The notes under the pieces were generated by a model. That model saw only the letters and a list, made by a program, of their open reading frames with translations. It did not search any database and was not told where the DNA came from. The position numbers and the translations under genes were made by a program. Source: Nageia nagi (Eukaryota > Pinophyta). From it: a stretch of 64,000 nucleotides of DNA. Location: positions 75,082,001 through 75,146,000 of the forward strand of contig JBITNC010000001.1 of NCBI GenBank assembly GCA_050084985.1. Direction: 5' to 3'. This document shows positions 24,818 through 36,980 of the stretch, piece by piece; within the stretch, counting starts at the first letter, position 1; every line of letters begins with the position of its first letter.

Positions 24818-25602
24818 GTTAACACTTAATTTTGGTCCATATTAGGTGGTGTAATTAAGTGTTTTTATCATGTTGATATTATATTGTATATTGTGGGTGT
24901 TTTCTTGGTTCTTTCTCATGCAATCTTATCGTTTATTGTGTTAGGTACCCTAGGATCAATGATTGCATTCCTAAGGGGAAATTAGAGGTTATCTTGCATA
25001 TATATGGTTAAATATAGTTACAAGGAAATTTATCAAGATTTCAATCTCGATAATTACTACCACTTCAAAAATTTTGTGTTTATCAATGCCAACTATTGAG
25101 ATTAGGATCTTGTTATCATGAGCACATATTTTATTCCATATTATGAAATTATATATTTGACTTGATGTGTTGATCATATGTTGTGCTTTGGATATTAGTT
25201 GCAAACTATATCTCTTTGGATACCTAACATCTGTGTTACCATACATGTTGGCACTACTATTTAGACCCAGCATCCATGCTCCTATGGGTATCCATGCTAT
25301 TATTCCAATTTGTTATACACTATGGGGATTCATATATCACAATCATTATCTTCAATAAGTTCCTATATACATATAATATTCATCATCCAGGTAAGGTTAA
25401 TAGGCATTTATTATTTACTTGATCCTAATCTTAATAATGTATTGTATTATCTAGATCTAATGATCTAGGCTTTTTTATTATTATATTCATTTACACTTAG
25501 ATTATTGTTATTGTTATGTTATGTTATCTTTCCTATTGATCTTTTTTTATCTTAATATAAATATAATACACCATCACATATGATTTTTTAATATAGTTAA
25601 CA
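24818..25602 (+). repeat. Tat B 5' LTR
   Basis: Begins TGTTAACACTT and ends AGTTAACA, an inverted terminal pair (TGTTAAC/GTTAACA) of the same type as element C. Length is 785 bp. The following bases CTAGGGGTCACT stand where the primer-binding site should be and resemble the site of element C only loosely. Confidence 0.65.
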
Positions 25603-25891
25603 CTAGGGGTCACTAAAAACATTCAACATATTAGCACCCACCTCTTTATAGCATATCCATCTCTTAGAAAGGGTTAGAATAATTGTTATTCGATCTTACC
25701 ACATTTATATTACTAATACAATAACCCTAGGGTTCTTATTAGTATTTGACCATAAGATTTTGTGATTGGGATAGATTTGGTAAATATTTCTCTAGAATTT
25801 TACTAAAATAATGTATATGCCTAAGTTTCTAGTTATGCTTATGAAAGCCTTTGCACCATCCATGTAGGATAAAAATAGCACCAACATTGTC

Positions 25892-26557
25892 ATGATCACC
25901 AACACTAGGAATGCGCCTTCAAATGTTGGTACCTTCATAATAGAGAAGTTTAAAAAGTTGGACATGAAGGTACATTTGCTTCAAAATCAATTTAGATTAA
26001 ACATTATCAGTATTGAGGATAAGGTATATCCTTTGAGCTTGGAGATTCATAATGTTGTTCTCACTAATAATGATAAAGAGCGTATGTTGGAAAAATTCAA
26101 TGGTGAGGGTGATCCTATCATTCATATTCATAGATTAGAGTATAATATGGAGCTCAAATGTGGGATCCTTAATGATATGTTGAAAGCAAAATACTTTCCC
26201 ATGAGTTTGACCAATGAAGAGAGAAAGTGGTTTCACAATTTAGCACTAGGATCTATCACCTAATATTAGTAATTGAAGGATTAGTTTAAGACCCATACAA
26301 GTGCAATGTTAGAACACCAATGGAATTGATAGATTTAATTCATTGAAAATAAGATAAATCAAAGAAATTGAATAATTTTTCTCTTAGGTATTTGAATATT
26401 TGGAGACCAATGGAATAAATCATGGATAAGAAATTCATCAAAAAGGTATTTCTTAACAAAATTAATCCTTTTATTAGAACTTGTGGTTTTGATTATGTTA
26501 GAGGTCCTTTTATGGATATGGTTCACATGCTTATTGAGAAACAAAGTTATGTGTCAA
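25892..26557 (+). pseudogene. Tat B gag, first part
   Basis: The open stretch 25892-26263 reads as a gag protein. It contains MLEKFNGEGDPIIHIHRLEY and then AKYFPMSLTNEERKWFHNLALGSIT, the counterparts of FNGGGDPRRHIQGF and FFPQSLEGDAREWFYGLTEGSIT in element C. Stops follow; the remaining gag runs in disturbed frames to 26557, where the chromovirus inserted. Gag would form the virus-like particle. Confidence 0.8.
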
Positions 26558-26967
26558 TGTTAGGATCCCACATCCTAACATTTTAGTGTTCATATTAGTA
26601 TTTTATTAAATTATCGACCTATATTGTAAACCATAATATTGTGATTGTAAGGGAGGGTCCGATTTTGCATTACTATTAGGGTTATGGTTAGTTTATTATA
26701 AATAGATATGAATGTGTGGAGAAATGCATCTTGAACAATATTTTTCACTTTTGGAGTTGTAAGGAGGTAGCCCACTTGAAGTGGCTTGTGATTCTATTAC
26801 TATTCAGTAAAATCCTATCTTTATCTACTTATTATTTGCTATTTTATGTTCTATTTATCAGTGCATGCTCTATTATTTTCACTAGATAGTTGTCATTTTT
26901 CTATTTCAAATTGATATTCATTTCATTTTTGTAATATTTTCCTTTTCATATTTATAGCATCGTAACA
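26558..26967 (+). repeat. Chromovirus 5' LTR
   Basis: TGTTAGGATCCC to GCATCGTAACA, 410 bp. Contains TATAAATAG near 26695 as a likely TATA box. Equal in length to the 3' LTR. Confidence 0.93.
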
Positions 26968-26969
26968 TC

Positions 26970-26981
26970 TAGTATTAGAGC
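26970..26981 (+). other. Chromovirus primer-binding site
   Basis: TAGTATTAGAGC, two changes from the initiator-methionine tRNA site TGGTATCAGAGC, two bases after the LTR. Confidence 0.85.
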
Positions 26982-27990
26982 TCTTTCTAAGGCCATTCTG
27001 CTACAGAAAAATAAAAAAAAAATCTTAGAGGTCTAAGCTAGAAACCCTATACCTAGTGTTTTAAAATATCCAGGAGGATCTATCATTTTTGGCTAAGCAC
27101 ACTTTCCCATAAAGTTGTGTCTGAAGTGAAATGCAAAAAACTCTACCCCAATACCCAGGCCTCAGATAGAACCCTACATGGAATTGGACTCCATGTACTG
27201 AAAGGTATATTGAAGAATATCTAGGCTATAAATGAAAACTAAGTAGGAAGCTATGTTGACCATCTATAAATTTTAGTTCACCAGCAAGTACTATTGGAAA
27301 GTTACTTATCACAGTCTTTGTAGCCTATTTCCTTGCCAAAGTTGGATAGGAGGGGTGTTTAGACAAGCCTACAGAGCAAATAATCCTTACCCTAGAATCG
27401 TTCCTTCACAAAAAGACCTTGATTTAGGAAGTAGAACATATGACATGCAAGTTTTTAGAGCCACCAAAAATAATAATTTAGAGGTAGCAAAAACTTTAGA
27501 GCTAAATAACTAAAAATTTGTACCATTTTAGCAATTTTTAACAAAAGTAGATAGACCCATAGATGTAAAAAAAGAATTTAATAGTCCAAAAACCATCATT
27601 AAGATACCTAGCCCATTATGATCATCTTTTTGAGCTGATCATTTTGATATATTACACCCATACAATTTTTTGAGCACTTTATAAAAATAATAGTTTCTAA
27701 AAATAGTAGTTTCCAAAAATATCAGCTTTAGAAATAGCAATTTCCACAAATTGTACCTGAAATAAGATCCCGAATAGTAGCATAAGCTTATCCTACCATG
27801 ATGATATTTCAAACTATGATCCAATAAATGGTCAATACACTTACCAATACATTTAGGATAGAAATTTGACAAATAAAGACCTAAATACAAACCCTTGATA
27901 GTAAATGTGATAGTGTTCAAGTCTCAATCATACCAACAATGCATCTAGTTTACAATAATTAGGGCAATCAGGAAATCCATAAGGGTATCA
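26982..27990 (+). other. Chromovirus leader, no gene seen
   Basis: About 1 kb between the primer site and recognisable gag. The minus-strand frame at 27639-27920 has no recognisable content. Confidence 0.5.
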
Positions 27991-27994
27991 TCAT

Positions 27995-28840
27995 AACTTT
28001 TAGGGCCAATAAGGTGGTTTCATTTTCCCCTACACAACAAAATTGGATTTTTTCTAATTTGATGGAGATAATCTCGTTGGCTTGATTTATAAGTTTGGAC
28101 AATATTTCACATTGAACCAAATTCCAGAGGATTTGAAGGTGCGCATGGAAACTTTTCATTTAGACCATAAGGCTCTCCAATGGCACTAGTGGTACTCAAA
28201 AATGCATCTTGATTCTTCATAGGATGAATTTACTCAACAATTATTGATCTATTTTGGTCCAAGTGACTATGAAGATTTCACAAGGGCATTGACCAAGTTA
28301 CATCAAACTACAATAGTCAAATAAAACCAAAATCAATTTGAGAAATTGGCAAATCACATAGAGGGGCTGGATGATGCATTTTTCACAAGTTATTTTATCA
28401 ATGGATTATAGGAAGAAATTAAACCAAAGGTCAAAATGTTTAATCCCAAAACTATGATGGATGCTATTACTTTAGCAAAGCTTGCTGAAGATTAAGCTAG
28501 TGCTTATCGATGAAATGTAAGACCCCCATTCACAAAAACATAATATTTTTCATTCCTTTAATAACACAAGTGCCCCACCACTAAATCACATAATGCAAAC
28601 TAAGAAGTTGACATGGAAGGAAAAGGAAGAGCATTGAAAGAAGGATTTGTGCTATAATTGTGATGAGAAATTTGTTCATAGTCATTATTGTACTCAACAA
28701 AAGTTATATTTGCTTGATGTTTATGGTCCTAATGAGGAGGAATATGAGAGTGCAACCAAAGAGGCTATTGAAAAAATTCCAAATGAGGAGGCTTTGGCAA
28801 GAATTACTACCCCTCAAACTATGAAGGTGGTTTTTTAAAA
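27995..28840 (+). pseudogene. Chromovirus gag, decayed
   Basis: Reads FDGDNLVGLIYKFGQYF near 28060 and then a long gag domain including DEFTQQLLIYFGPSDYEDF, with stops between. The zinc knuckle lies in the open stretch 28647-28838 as CYNCDEKFVHSHYC, matching the CxxCDEK-x4-H-x-C form of plant chromoviruses, with the usual glycine before the histidine changed to serine. It would bind element RNA inside the particle. Confidence 0.82.
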
Positions 28841-28854
28841 AATGCCCTCTCATA

Positions 28855-29090
28855 ATATTTTTGGATTTGAGAAGTACTCATAATTTCATTGATCCACAGG
28901 TGGCTAAGGTTGTTGACTATTACATCCACCCTATAAATAATTTTGAGGTTATGGTTGGTAATGGAGGAAAAATAGCATGTAAAGGAAAATGTCACAATGT
29001 CCAACTAAGCATGGACCACTATACTTTGAAAAGCAATATGTATGCTTTACCACTTGGGGGATGTGATATAGTTTTGGGGGTATAACGGTT
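28855..29090 (+). pseudogene. Chromovirus protease, decayed
   Basis: The open stretch 28861-29085 begins DLRSTHNFID, where the family has DSGSTHNFID, so the catalytic DSG triad has become DLR. The end reads LPLGGCDIVLGV, the family's conserved end motif. Without the active-site triad this aspartic protease could not mature the polyprotein. Confidence 0.82.
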
Positions 29091-29399
29091 GAGGACTTTA
29101 GGCATCATGCAATGGAATTTTGCAGAGCTATGGATGACCTTCAAGATAGATTAACAAGAGCATATTCTCAAGGGATTAAAGGGTGGACCTGTACAAATTA
29201 TGAGCTCACATCACATGGAAAAGATCTTATGAAAAATTGGAAAAGGGATGCTAGCATAGTTATACTCTTTATCAATCATCGAATCTAAAGTCATAGAGCC
29301 TAAGGATCTATAGCCCATCTTAAGTAAACATTCAAGTACCTTTGAGGAACCAATGGGATTACCACCCTACCAATCACATGATCATGCTATCTAGTTGGT

Positions 29400-30660
29400 G
29401 CTGAGAAGTCACCCACCAAACATTCATCCTTATTGGTATCCTTATTTATAGAAAAATGAAATTAAAAAATTGGCTAAGGAACTATTGGATGCAAGAGTGA
29501 TCTGACCTAGTGTAAGCCCATATTATTCTCTAATTATATTGGTTCATAAGAAGATGGTTCATGGTGTATGTGTGTGGATTTTAGAGCCCTCAACAAAATT
29601 ACCATCAAGGACAAATTTCCCATCCTAATCATTGATGAATTATTGGATGAACTACATGGGGCATGATATTTTTCTAAGTTAGACCTATGATTTGGGTATC
29701 ACCAAATCCACCTCAAGGAGGAGGATATACCAAAAACTACATTTCACACCCATGAGGGCCATTATGAGTTCCTAGTCATGCCTTTTGCCCTCATAAATGC
29801 TCCATCCATATTTCAAAGTTTAATGAATCAAGTGTTTTGTCCATTCCTCAAGAAGTTCATTTTCGTTTTCTTTGATGATATCTTGATATACAATAAGACA
29901 TGGCAAGAACATGTGGCACATGTTGACCAAACCTTACAAATTTTGGAGGAACACTAGCTATATGCAAAAAAATTAAAATGTTCATTTGATAAGAGGGAAA
30001 TTGACTACTTAGGCCATATTATACTCAAAGAGGGAGTTAAGGTGGATCCATAAAAGACTATTGACATGCAGACCTAGTCTATTCCTACATATTTGAAAAG
30101 TCTTTAAGAATTCTTGGGGTTGACAAGCTATTATAGAAAATTTGTGAATAATTATGGCAAGATTGCAGCACCTCTAACCATGCTATTGAAAAAGAATGCA
30201 TTCCAATGGTCCCCTCAAGTTGAGGTAGCTTTCCTTAAGCTCAAGGAGGTACTGTGTACCACCCTAGTATTAGCAATGCCAAATTTTTTTAAAACCTTTA
30301 TGATATAAAGTGATACTTATGGAGTAGGAATTAGGGCAATATTGATGTAGGAGGGGCATCCCTTAGCATTCACTAGTAGAGCACTCTCTGGTAAAAATTT
30401 GGGTAAATCCACTTATGAAAAAGAAATGCTTACCATCATTCATGCAGTTCAATGTTGGAGACCATATCTCATTGGTCACCATTTCATCATCCTCATGGAT
30501 CATCATAGTTTAAAATTTTTCATTGAGCAATGCATTTCTATGCTTGAGCAACAAAAATGGGTGACCAAACTATTGGGGTATGATTATGAGATAGTATACC
30601 ATAAAGGTAAGGAGAATGTGATTATCGATGCTTTATCTAAAAAATTTGAAGATTAAGTAG
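29400..30660 (+). pseudogene. Chromovirus reverse transcriptase and RNase H, decayed
   Basis: RT blocks in order are [16 protein letters not shown] near 29580, a YFSKLDL-like block near 29670, FLVMPFALINAPSIFQ near 29770 and FFDDILIY near 29870, where the catalytic pair DD survives. The open stretch 30114-30308 is the connection domain ([10 protein letters not shown]). RNase H shows STYEKEML at 30410 and LMDHHSLKF at 30495, with ALSKK at its end near 30640. Stops and a frameshift near 29560 disable it. Confidence 0.88.
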
Positions 30661-30839
30661 CACTGTAAGCTCTTTCATCTCTTATTCCTCAATGGTTGGA
30701 TAAAGTTAAACAAGAGTGGGTAGAGGATATCTCCACCCAAGAATTGTTAAAATAAATCACTCAAGACCCCATGAGTAAACCATAGCACACATGGTATGAT
30801 GCTATTTTGAGATTCAAAGGCCAAATTTTGTTACCATCT

Positions 30840-31900
30840 CCTTCAAAATGTAAATCAAAAATACTTACTGAATTGCATTCCACACCTACATCAGGACATG
30901 ATGAATTTTTAAAAACTTATAAGTGGGTGGCATGATCATTCTATTGGGTGGGTATGAAATTGGATATCAAGCAGTTTGTGGTAACTTATGTTGTGTGTCA
31001 ATGATAAAAGGGTGAGACAATGGGTACTCTAGGACTCCTTCAACCTCTTCCCATACCTACCCATACATGGACCAATATCTCAATGGATTGGATTAAAGAC
31101 CTTCCTAAATCCAATGGTAAATCAATTATTCTAGTGGTGTTGATCAGTTATCCAAATATGCTCATTTTGGTTTATTGGCTCATTCCTACAAGGCAATGAT
31201 AGTGGCACAATAATTCTTGGATATAATTTTCAAACTACATGGCATGCTAAATATGATTATCAATGATCATGATCCCACTTTTATAAGCCATTTTTGGCAA
31301 GATCTTTTTAAGTTGCAAGGTACCCAACTAAACATGACCTTAGCATATCACCTGCAAATTGATGGTTAAATTGAAATTACCAACAAAGGTTTAGAAACAT
31401 ATTTATGTTATTTTGCTTCAACACAACTTGTGCATTAGGTACGATGGCTTCCCTTGGCTGAGTGGTGGTATAATACATCTTGTCATTCTGCTAGCAAGAT
31501 GACCCCCTATGAAGTAGTGTATGGTCAAGCTCCACCAATAGTCACCTCATATGTTGTACGTACTAGTAAAGTTCAAGAAATTGACTTAGCTTTAGTTACT
31601 TATGATGATATTCTTTGTTTGCTCAAGGATAACCTTTAGATAGCCCAACATCATATGAAACAACAGGTTGATTAGAAACATGTGGAAAGGGAGTTCTAGG
31701 TAGATGACATGCTCTTTCTGAGGTTGTAACCTTATCGCTAGAAATACTTAAAAATAAAAGGCCCTCAAAAATTGGCCCCAAAGTTTTATGGTCCTTACAA
31801 GGTGTTATAGTGCATTGGCCTAGCTACATACAAACTTAAGCTTCCTACTTCTTCCAAGATTCACCTAGTGTTTCATGTCTCTTATCTCAAGAAAGTCGTT
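30840..31900 (+). pseudogene. Chromovirus integrase, decayed
   Basis: The zinc-binding region is near 30880-31010 (an SFYWVGMKLDIKQFV-like block), with core blocks around 31080-31380 in several frames. The open stretch 31454-31639 has MAEWWYNTS, then KMTPYEVVYGQAPP, the conserved block after the catalytic glutamate. Confidence 0.8.
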
Positions 31901-32115
31901 GGATCAGAGTTTTAGGTTTAGACACAATTACCTAAGTTGGCAAAGGATGGATCAATGGTAGTTGTACCTAAAGTAGATCTAAATCAATGTTCATGGCAGC
32001 TTCATAATTGATCCATCACAAAACTCCTTGTGTAGTGGCAAGGAATGGCACCAAAAGATGCAACATGGGAAATACTTCATCAGCTACAGCAACAATTTCC
32101 ACACTTCAAGCTTTA
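31860..32115 (+). pseudogene. Chromovirus C-terminal chromodomain-like region
   Basis: FHVSYLKK near 31870 is the conserved end of the integrase C-terminal domain. It is followed by a WQGMAPKDATWE block near 32035-32075, the characteristic core of chromodomains in plant chromoviruses, which steer insertion toward marked chromatin. Stops interrupt it. Confidence 0.75.
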
Positions 32116-32146
32116 AGGAAAAAGCTTCATCCCAAGACAAGTGGCA

Positions 32147-32556
32147 TGATAGGATCCCACATACTGATATTTTAGTGTTAGTATTAGTATTTTATTAAAT
32201 TATCAACCTATATTATAAATTGTAATATTGTGATTGTAAGGGCAGGGCCTAATTTTGTATTACTATTAAGATTAGGGTTAGTTTATTATAAATAGATAGA
32301 AATGTGTGGAGAAATGCATCTTGAACATTATTCTTCAATTTTGGAGTTGTAAAGAGGTATCCCCCTCAAAGTGGCCTATGATTTTGTTACTATTTAGTAA
32401 AATCCTATGCTTATCTACTTATTGTTGCTATTTTGTGTTCTATTTATCAGCGCATGCTTTATTATTTCCACTAAATAGTTTTCATTTTCCTATTTCTAAT
32501 CAATATTCATTTTATATCTACAATATTTCCCTTTTCATATTTGTAGCATTGTAATA
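32147..32556 (+). repeat. Chromovirus 3' LTR
   Basis: TGATAGGATCCC to GCATTGTAATA, 410 bp. Terminal bases differ from the 5' LTR by single changes (TGTT to TGAT, AACA to AATA). It is followed by the duplicated GTCAA. Confidence 0.93.
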
Positions 32557-32561
32557 GTCAA

Positions 32562-33371
32562 GATATGGTAAACTTAACTATACATCTTCCACAAGGGATA
32601 ATGGTAAAAAGTCATACTAAAAGAAAGAGGATACTAATGTTAATGTAGTTGAGCTTACTCCTCAAGACAAGGATAAAGATCAAGAAAGGAAATATCAAAA
32701 TACAAAAGATAAGTTTCCACTTACTACTCATACAAATAAAATGTTGGAAGATTAGCCTTATTGGTAGAAGGAGATTGCTTTTTGTAAATATCATCAAGTT
32801 AAGGGACATCATACATCAGGTTGTTTTGCAATGAAAAAATTACTCAAATAGCTTCCAGATAATGGGATAATCTCATATAAAAATGATATAATTAAAGTGT
32901 AAGAGCAATATCTTTTAGCTATTAATAAGGTGAATATGATTATTTAGGATGAGAATGGAAAACCAATGAAGTTTGATGATGAGTCCAATGAGGATTAAAA
33001 AATAGAATTAAAAAAGGAATGGCTATGCAATGTTGCAATAAGAAGAAAAAAAGTTATTCATAATTATATTTTTATTGCAAAAGAGGTACCTTATACTTTT
33101 TCTCTTTCAAATAAAGGAAAGAAAAATGAAAAATGTAAGAAAAATACTATTCAAAATTTGACCAATACTAATGCTAAGATCAGTTTGCTTGAATTATTTG
33201 AAATATCTTATGAGCATAGAACAGCTTTATTTGCACTTATTAGTGCCATAGATGTTGATACTAACATTACAACAAGTGATTGGTAGTAATGGTTGGTAAA
33301 AATGCTATATTTCAATGGTAATGAGCTTCCCAACTAGAATATAATTGATAGCTATCTAGCTATGAACATCC
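32562..33371 (+). pseudogene. Tat B gag, second part with zinc knuckle
   Basis: Gag resumes after the chromovirus. Near 32780 the frames give CKYHQVKGHHTSGC, the C-x2-H-x4-H-x4-C knuckle of Tat gag proteins, equivalent to CEYHQTKGHTTNGC in element C. Stops and frame changes occur. It ends where the solo LTR is inserted at 33372. Confidence 0.78.
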
Positions 33372-34119
33372 TGTTGTTCTTCGAGTGACACTGAGAGGGG
33401 GGGGTGAATCAGTGTATATAAAAATTATCACTATCCAATCTTCTTTAATAATGACAGATTAAAAGCTAGAGAAAATGAGCAAGCACACCAGTACATCACA
33501 CAACACCAGATGTAACGAGGTTCACCAGTTTGGCTACATCCCCGAAAATGACTGCTTGGACACCAATCCAAATCCAGCCATTAAAGAAAGCTTACAGATT
33601 CACAGCACCAACTGTGAAGGGTAGCACCAACTACCACCTTGAGAATAGCAGCACCTACTGCTTGGAGCACCAACTCCAGCTCTCAAATCCACTCCAGCTC
33701 TCAAATCCACAGCACCAACTGTGAAGGGTAGCACCAACTACCACTTTAGAATTAGCAGCACCGACTGCTTGGAGCACCAACTCCAGCTATCAAGCACCAA
33801 CTTGATAGAACATTCAAATGGAGAAAAGATTCTGTTCTAGAAGACCCTCAATGGTCTAGCTCTAATGCTCACTTCATACACTTCAGATATTTCACTTTAC
33901 ACACAGCACTTGCTTCCACTCACTTCTCTGCTCATCACACTCATGCAATTACCTGCGTTTGCATACTTTACTTCACGCACTTCTCATCACACACTCCGCA
34001 CACACTTTGCCTCTTTTCACCCTTTTCATCCCACACCTTTTACACCTAGAAACCAACTCTTATATCTGCATGTCCCACTACTTGCTTCACTTATTCCTTT
34101 AGCTGTAAACTCTCAGCTA

Positions 34120-34345
34120 CTACTCTCCTCGAGCTGTGCACTCATAACTTCTTCTATCCTTGAGCTGTGCACTCATTACTTCTTCTCTCCTCAAGCTGTG
34201 CAATCTCAACTACTGCTTTTCTCGAGCTGTGCACTCATAACTTCCTTTCTCCTTGAGCTGTGCAATCATAACTTGCATTGTCCTCCAGCTGTGCAATCTC
34301 AGCTACTTCTCTCCTCGAGCTGTGCACTCATTACTTCTTGCCATG
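34120..34345 (+). repeat. GAGCTGTGCA-type tandem repeat in the solo LTR
   Basis: About eight units of roughly 30 bp, each with GAGCTGTGCA (or CAGCTGTGCA), then ATCTCA/CTCATA and a CTTCTCTCCT-like stretch. CTCGAGCTGTGC recurs in several of them. Confidence 0.85.
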
Positions 34346-34554
34346 TCCACACTGTTCACACTGCAACTCTCTGCTCCTTTTCTTACATCCATTTTTCACA
34401 TTATTCCTGTACTTAACCGTTACACATCAAGAACACTCCTAGAAACTGTTCCTGTCATTATACGTTATCAACAGAATCCTTGTTTGTAACTGACGAACGC
34501 CTTTATTTCTCAGACAGAGTTGTTTTGACAAGTATACCTCTTTCTTCATGAATT

Positions 34555-35335
34555 TCAGCTAATTCCGGATTCTTTTATTCTTCACTATGGTGTTTCTTAC
34601 GATTCCGGACCCTTTGTCTTCTTCATGATAGCTTTTCTGATAATTCCGGACTCTTTTCCTCGCTTACCGGATGTTTGCTATATATATTGTGATGTCATCA
34701 TTCCCCGGACTCCGGAAATAGAATAAAACGCTTTCCGCATGATGTCATCATTTTCGGACCTTTACCTCCGGACGTTTGTTTCCGGATCTTTACCTCCGGA
34801 CGTTTGTTTCTGGATTTTTACCTTGGGTCGTTTGTCTCCGGACTTTTGAACTCTGCATAATGATGTCATCACTTCCTGACTCCGAAATAGAGTATCACTC
34901 TTTCCTCATGATGTCATCATCTCCGGACACTTGTTTCCGGACTTTTGTCTCCGGACTTTTCAATCTCTCTTTACCGATCTCATTTCTGCATTCCGGAATG
35001 CTTTGTTCGCTGACTCCGGCTCTTTGATTATTCTTTGCTGACCTCATCGTCTCCGGAACCCAGTTCCATTCACAAATGTGAACACCGTTCTCCCCGTGAC
35101 GTCATCTCTTGCTTCCGGAATGTTTTACTCGCTGGCTCCGGCTCTTTGATCGCTCCTTGCTGACCTCATCACTTCCGGACTCCGGTTTTGAGTGAAAGCC
35201 CGAAATCGCTGACGTCATTTCTTCCGGAACTCGGTCAACCAATCACACTTCTCTTCCGGAACACAGTTAGACCTCCGGAACCCAATCAAACAGTCTCGCT
35301 TCACTTCCGGAACTTAGTTAATCCTCCGGAACCCG
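34555..35335. promoter_or_regulatory. Array of TCCGGA palindromes and TGAYGTCA sites in the solo LTR
   Basis: More than twenty CCGGA/TCCGG motifs occur, most as the palindrome TCCGGA. Interleaved are six TGATGTCAT or TGACGTCAT sites (near 34690, 34740, 34861, 34908, 35096 and 35209) and two TGACCTCAT variants (near 35039 and 35161). TGACGTCA is the classic core bound by plant bZIP factors. The arrangement looks like a promoter/enhancer array built by repeated duplication. A regulatory role is inferred. Confidence 0.5.
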
Positions 35336-35397
35336 ATCAATATCTTGTTGACAACAATTACAATCACACTTCTCAATCACACATACTCAACACATCC

Positions 35398-35960
35398 ATG
35401 TGAAGATCTTAGGAAAGATAATCAAACATGCAATAGTGGATAATGGAGCTAGATTAAATATTTATTCTCTATAATTCTTTCAAATATTTGGAGATAATTT
35501 AATAAGAAAACTAAAAAGGAAAAGGTATAATATCATAGGCTTTGATTATGTGGAAAAGTTATCTGTAGGACACATTTTCATTCTAGTTTAGTTGGGACCA
35601 AATATTATGGAGATAAAGACATATGTTCTTTACAAGAAGTTGCCCTACAATATTATTCTTGCAAGACCATGGATCCATTCAATGAGGTATGTGTCATATA
35701 CTTTGCATAGGTTTTTGAAATTTAACTATGAAGGAAATGAATATTTTATTAAAGTTACAAATGATCCTAAGAGTATGATTGGGAGAATTGGAGTTGCTTT
35801 TGTTCCTTATAATAAGATAGAAATCCACGATGAGTTAGAGAAAGAAGAGAGTGAGCATGATGAAAGAATGTAGTTATATAAGGAAATGGGTGTGGGTACC
35901 TATGTGGTTATTCAAAAGGTGATTCAATATTATATCAGAAGATTTGGTAGACCTAATAGC
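35398..35960 (+). pseudogene. Tat B protease region, decayed
   Basis: Starts with GKIIKHAIVDNGARLNIYS near 35410; the family's DSGA/DGGA triad appears as DNGA. The open stretch 35592-35873 has NIILARPWIH (family ILGRPW), then a TLHRFLKFNYEGNEYF block, matching LHRCFKFDFEGN in element C. One or two stops separate the parts. Confidence 0.8.
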
Positions 35961-36980
35961 TCATGGAGATATCAACATTCATATCGACACTAGCACTTAC
36001 ACTTAAGATCATAAGATGAGCAATGCTTATGTTATCATACATGTACTAAATATCAATATTATGAGTCCTAATCAGAAGATGAAAGTACAAAGGAGGTTTT
36101 GTACAACACAAATACTTTAGAATCTATTAAGGAAAGTGATGAAGAAGTCAAATCAAAATTTACTTGTAAACAAATCAACAAAAGGGCTAGAGCAATGCAA
36201 TGTCATGCATCATTGATCCCACAATACATAGATTCAAGAAGATAGAAGGTAAAAGATTGGGAAAATTAAAGAAAGGGATTGATGAATTACTTATTGATAT
36301 GTTCAAGTTAAATAATGGTAAGAAAGGAATTGGAGTGAATGATGAGGAAGAGTCATCTTCCAACAAATTAGTTTCAGCCAGTACAAATGAAGAGTCAAAG
36401 GTAGAATCTATATCAAAAATAGAGAAATAAGTTGTAAATATGCTAGAGTTGATGATTGAGTCACATAAGAAGATCTTTTCATGTAGAAGGAGGTGCATCA
36501 TCACTACTACCAGTGTTAATATTATCATGAGCATCTACGCTCATGTAGCAAAATGGGATCCTAATTTCCCCATGTTGTTCGAGATGATTACAAGGTTTAT
36601 TGACATGTTTAAGATAGATGATGTGCTCTTAGGGACAAGATCTGATTTTAATTAGTTCCATCCAAAGAGGCAAGGAAAAATATCATTCCACTCCCATGCA
36701 TATTTTGAGGAGGAGGTGGAGGATATAATATTTTTATCCCTACTATATTATCCTACTTTCATTTTTGTATAAGTAGGAGTAGGCTAGGTAGTTAGGGGTG
36801 TGCATTGTTGTTGTTGAGTTTGTGACATAGTTCCTCTCATGTCATGGTAGAATTGGGGGCATTACATGATTTTTCTCAACTCAATGATGCAATACCCTAG
36901 TTGAATGACTCTCCCATTAAGATAAACATTAGTTCTAAGTATATGCCATTAATTATTTATATTGGAGCTAGGATTGAGAG
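35961..36980 (+). other. Tat B linker between protease and RT
   Basis: The open stretches 36200-36430 and 36440-36655 lie in the region that corresponds to the gag-pol junction in element C (44700-45250). They are Lys/Glu/Ser-rich, with an HACFE-like remnant (HAHVAKWDPNFP region) near 36550. No catalytic domain is visible. Confidence 0.5.

Larger units (their letters stand above)
26558..32556 (+). mobile_element. Chromovirus-type Ty3/gypsy element, complete structure but inactive
   Basis: 5999 bp with two 410 bp LTRs and a perfect target duplication GTCAA (26553-26557 and 32557-32561). Inside, in order: primer site, about 1 kb leader, gag, protease, RT, RNase H, integrase and a chromodomain-like C-terminus. 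It is inserted in the same orientation within the gag gene of Tat B. Every gene carries stops, so it needs help or is dead. Confidence 0.93.
33372..35392. repeat. Solo LTR, 2021 bp, with internal motif arrays
   Basis: Begins TGTTGTTC and ends TACTCAACA, giving inverted ends TGTTG/CAACA. It is flanked by a perfect 5 bp duplication CATCC (33367-33371 and 35393-35397) and interrupts the Tat B gag-protease junction. No second LTR or internal region is present, so recombination between two LTRs probably removed the rest. Inside are a run of eight or more G near 33400, repeats with GCACCAACT (33600-33800), repeats with GAGCTGTGCACTCAT (34120-34345), and an array of TCCGGA and TGAYGTCA sites (34555-35335). 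The 183-residue frame at 33865-34416 is low complexity from these repeats. The parent family is unknown. Confidence 0.85.

Noticed and set aside
33865-34416. 183-residue frame in the solo LTR
   Set aside because: It is a low-complexity Ser/Leu/His-rich reading of the GAGCTGTGCA tandem repeat and has no domain.
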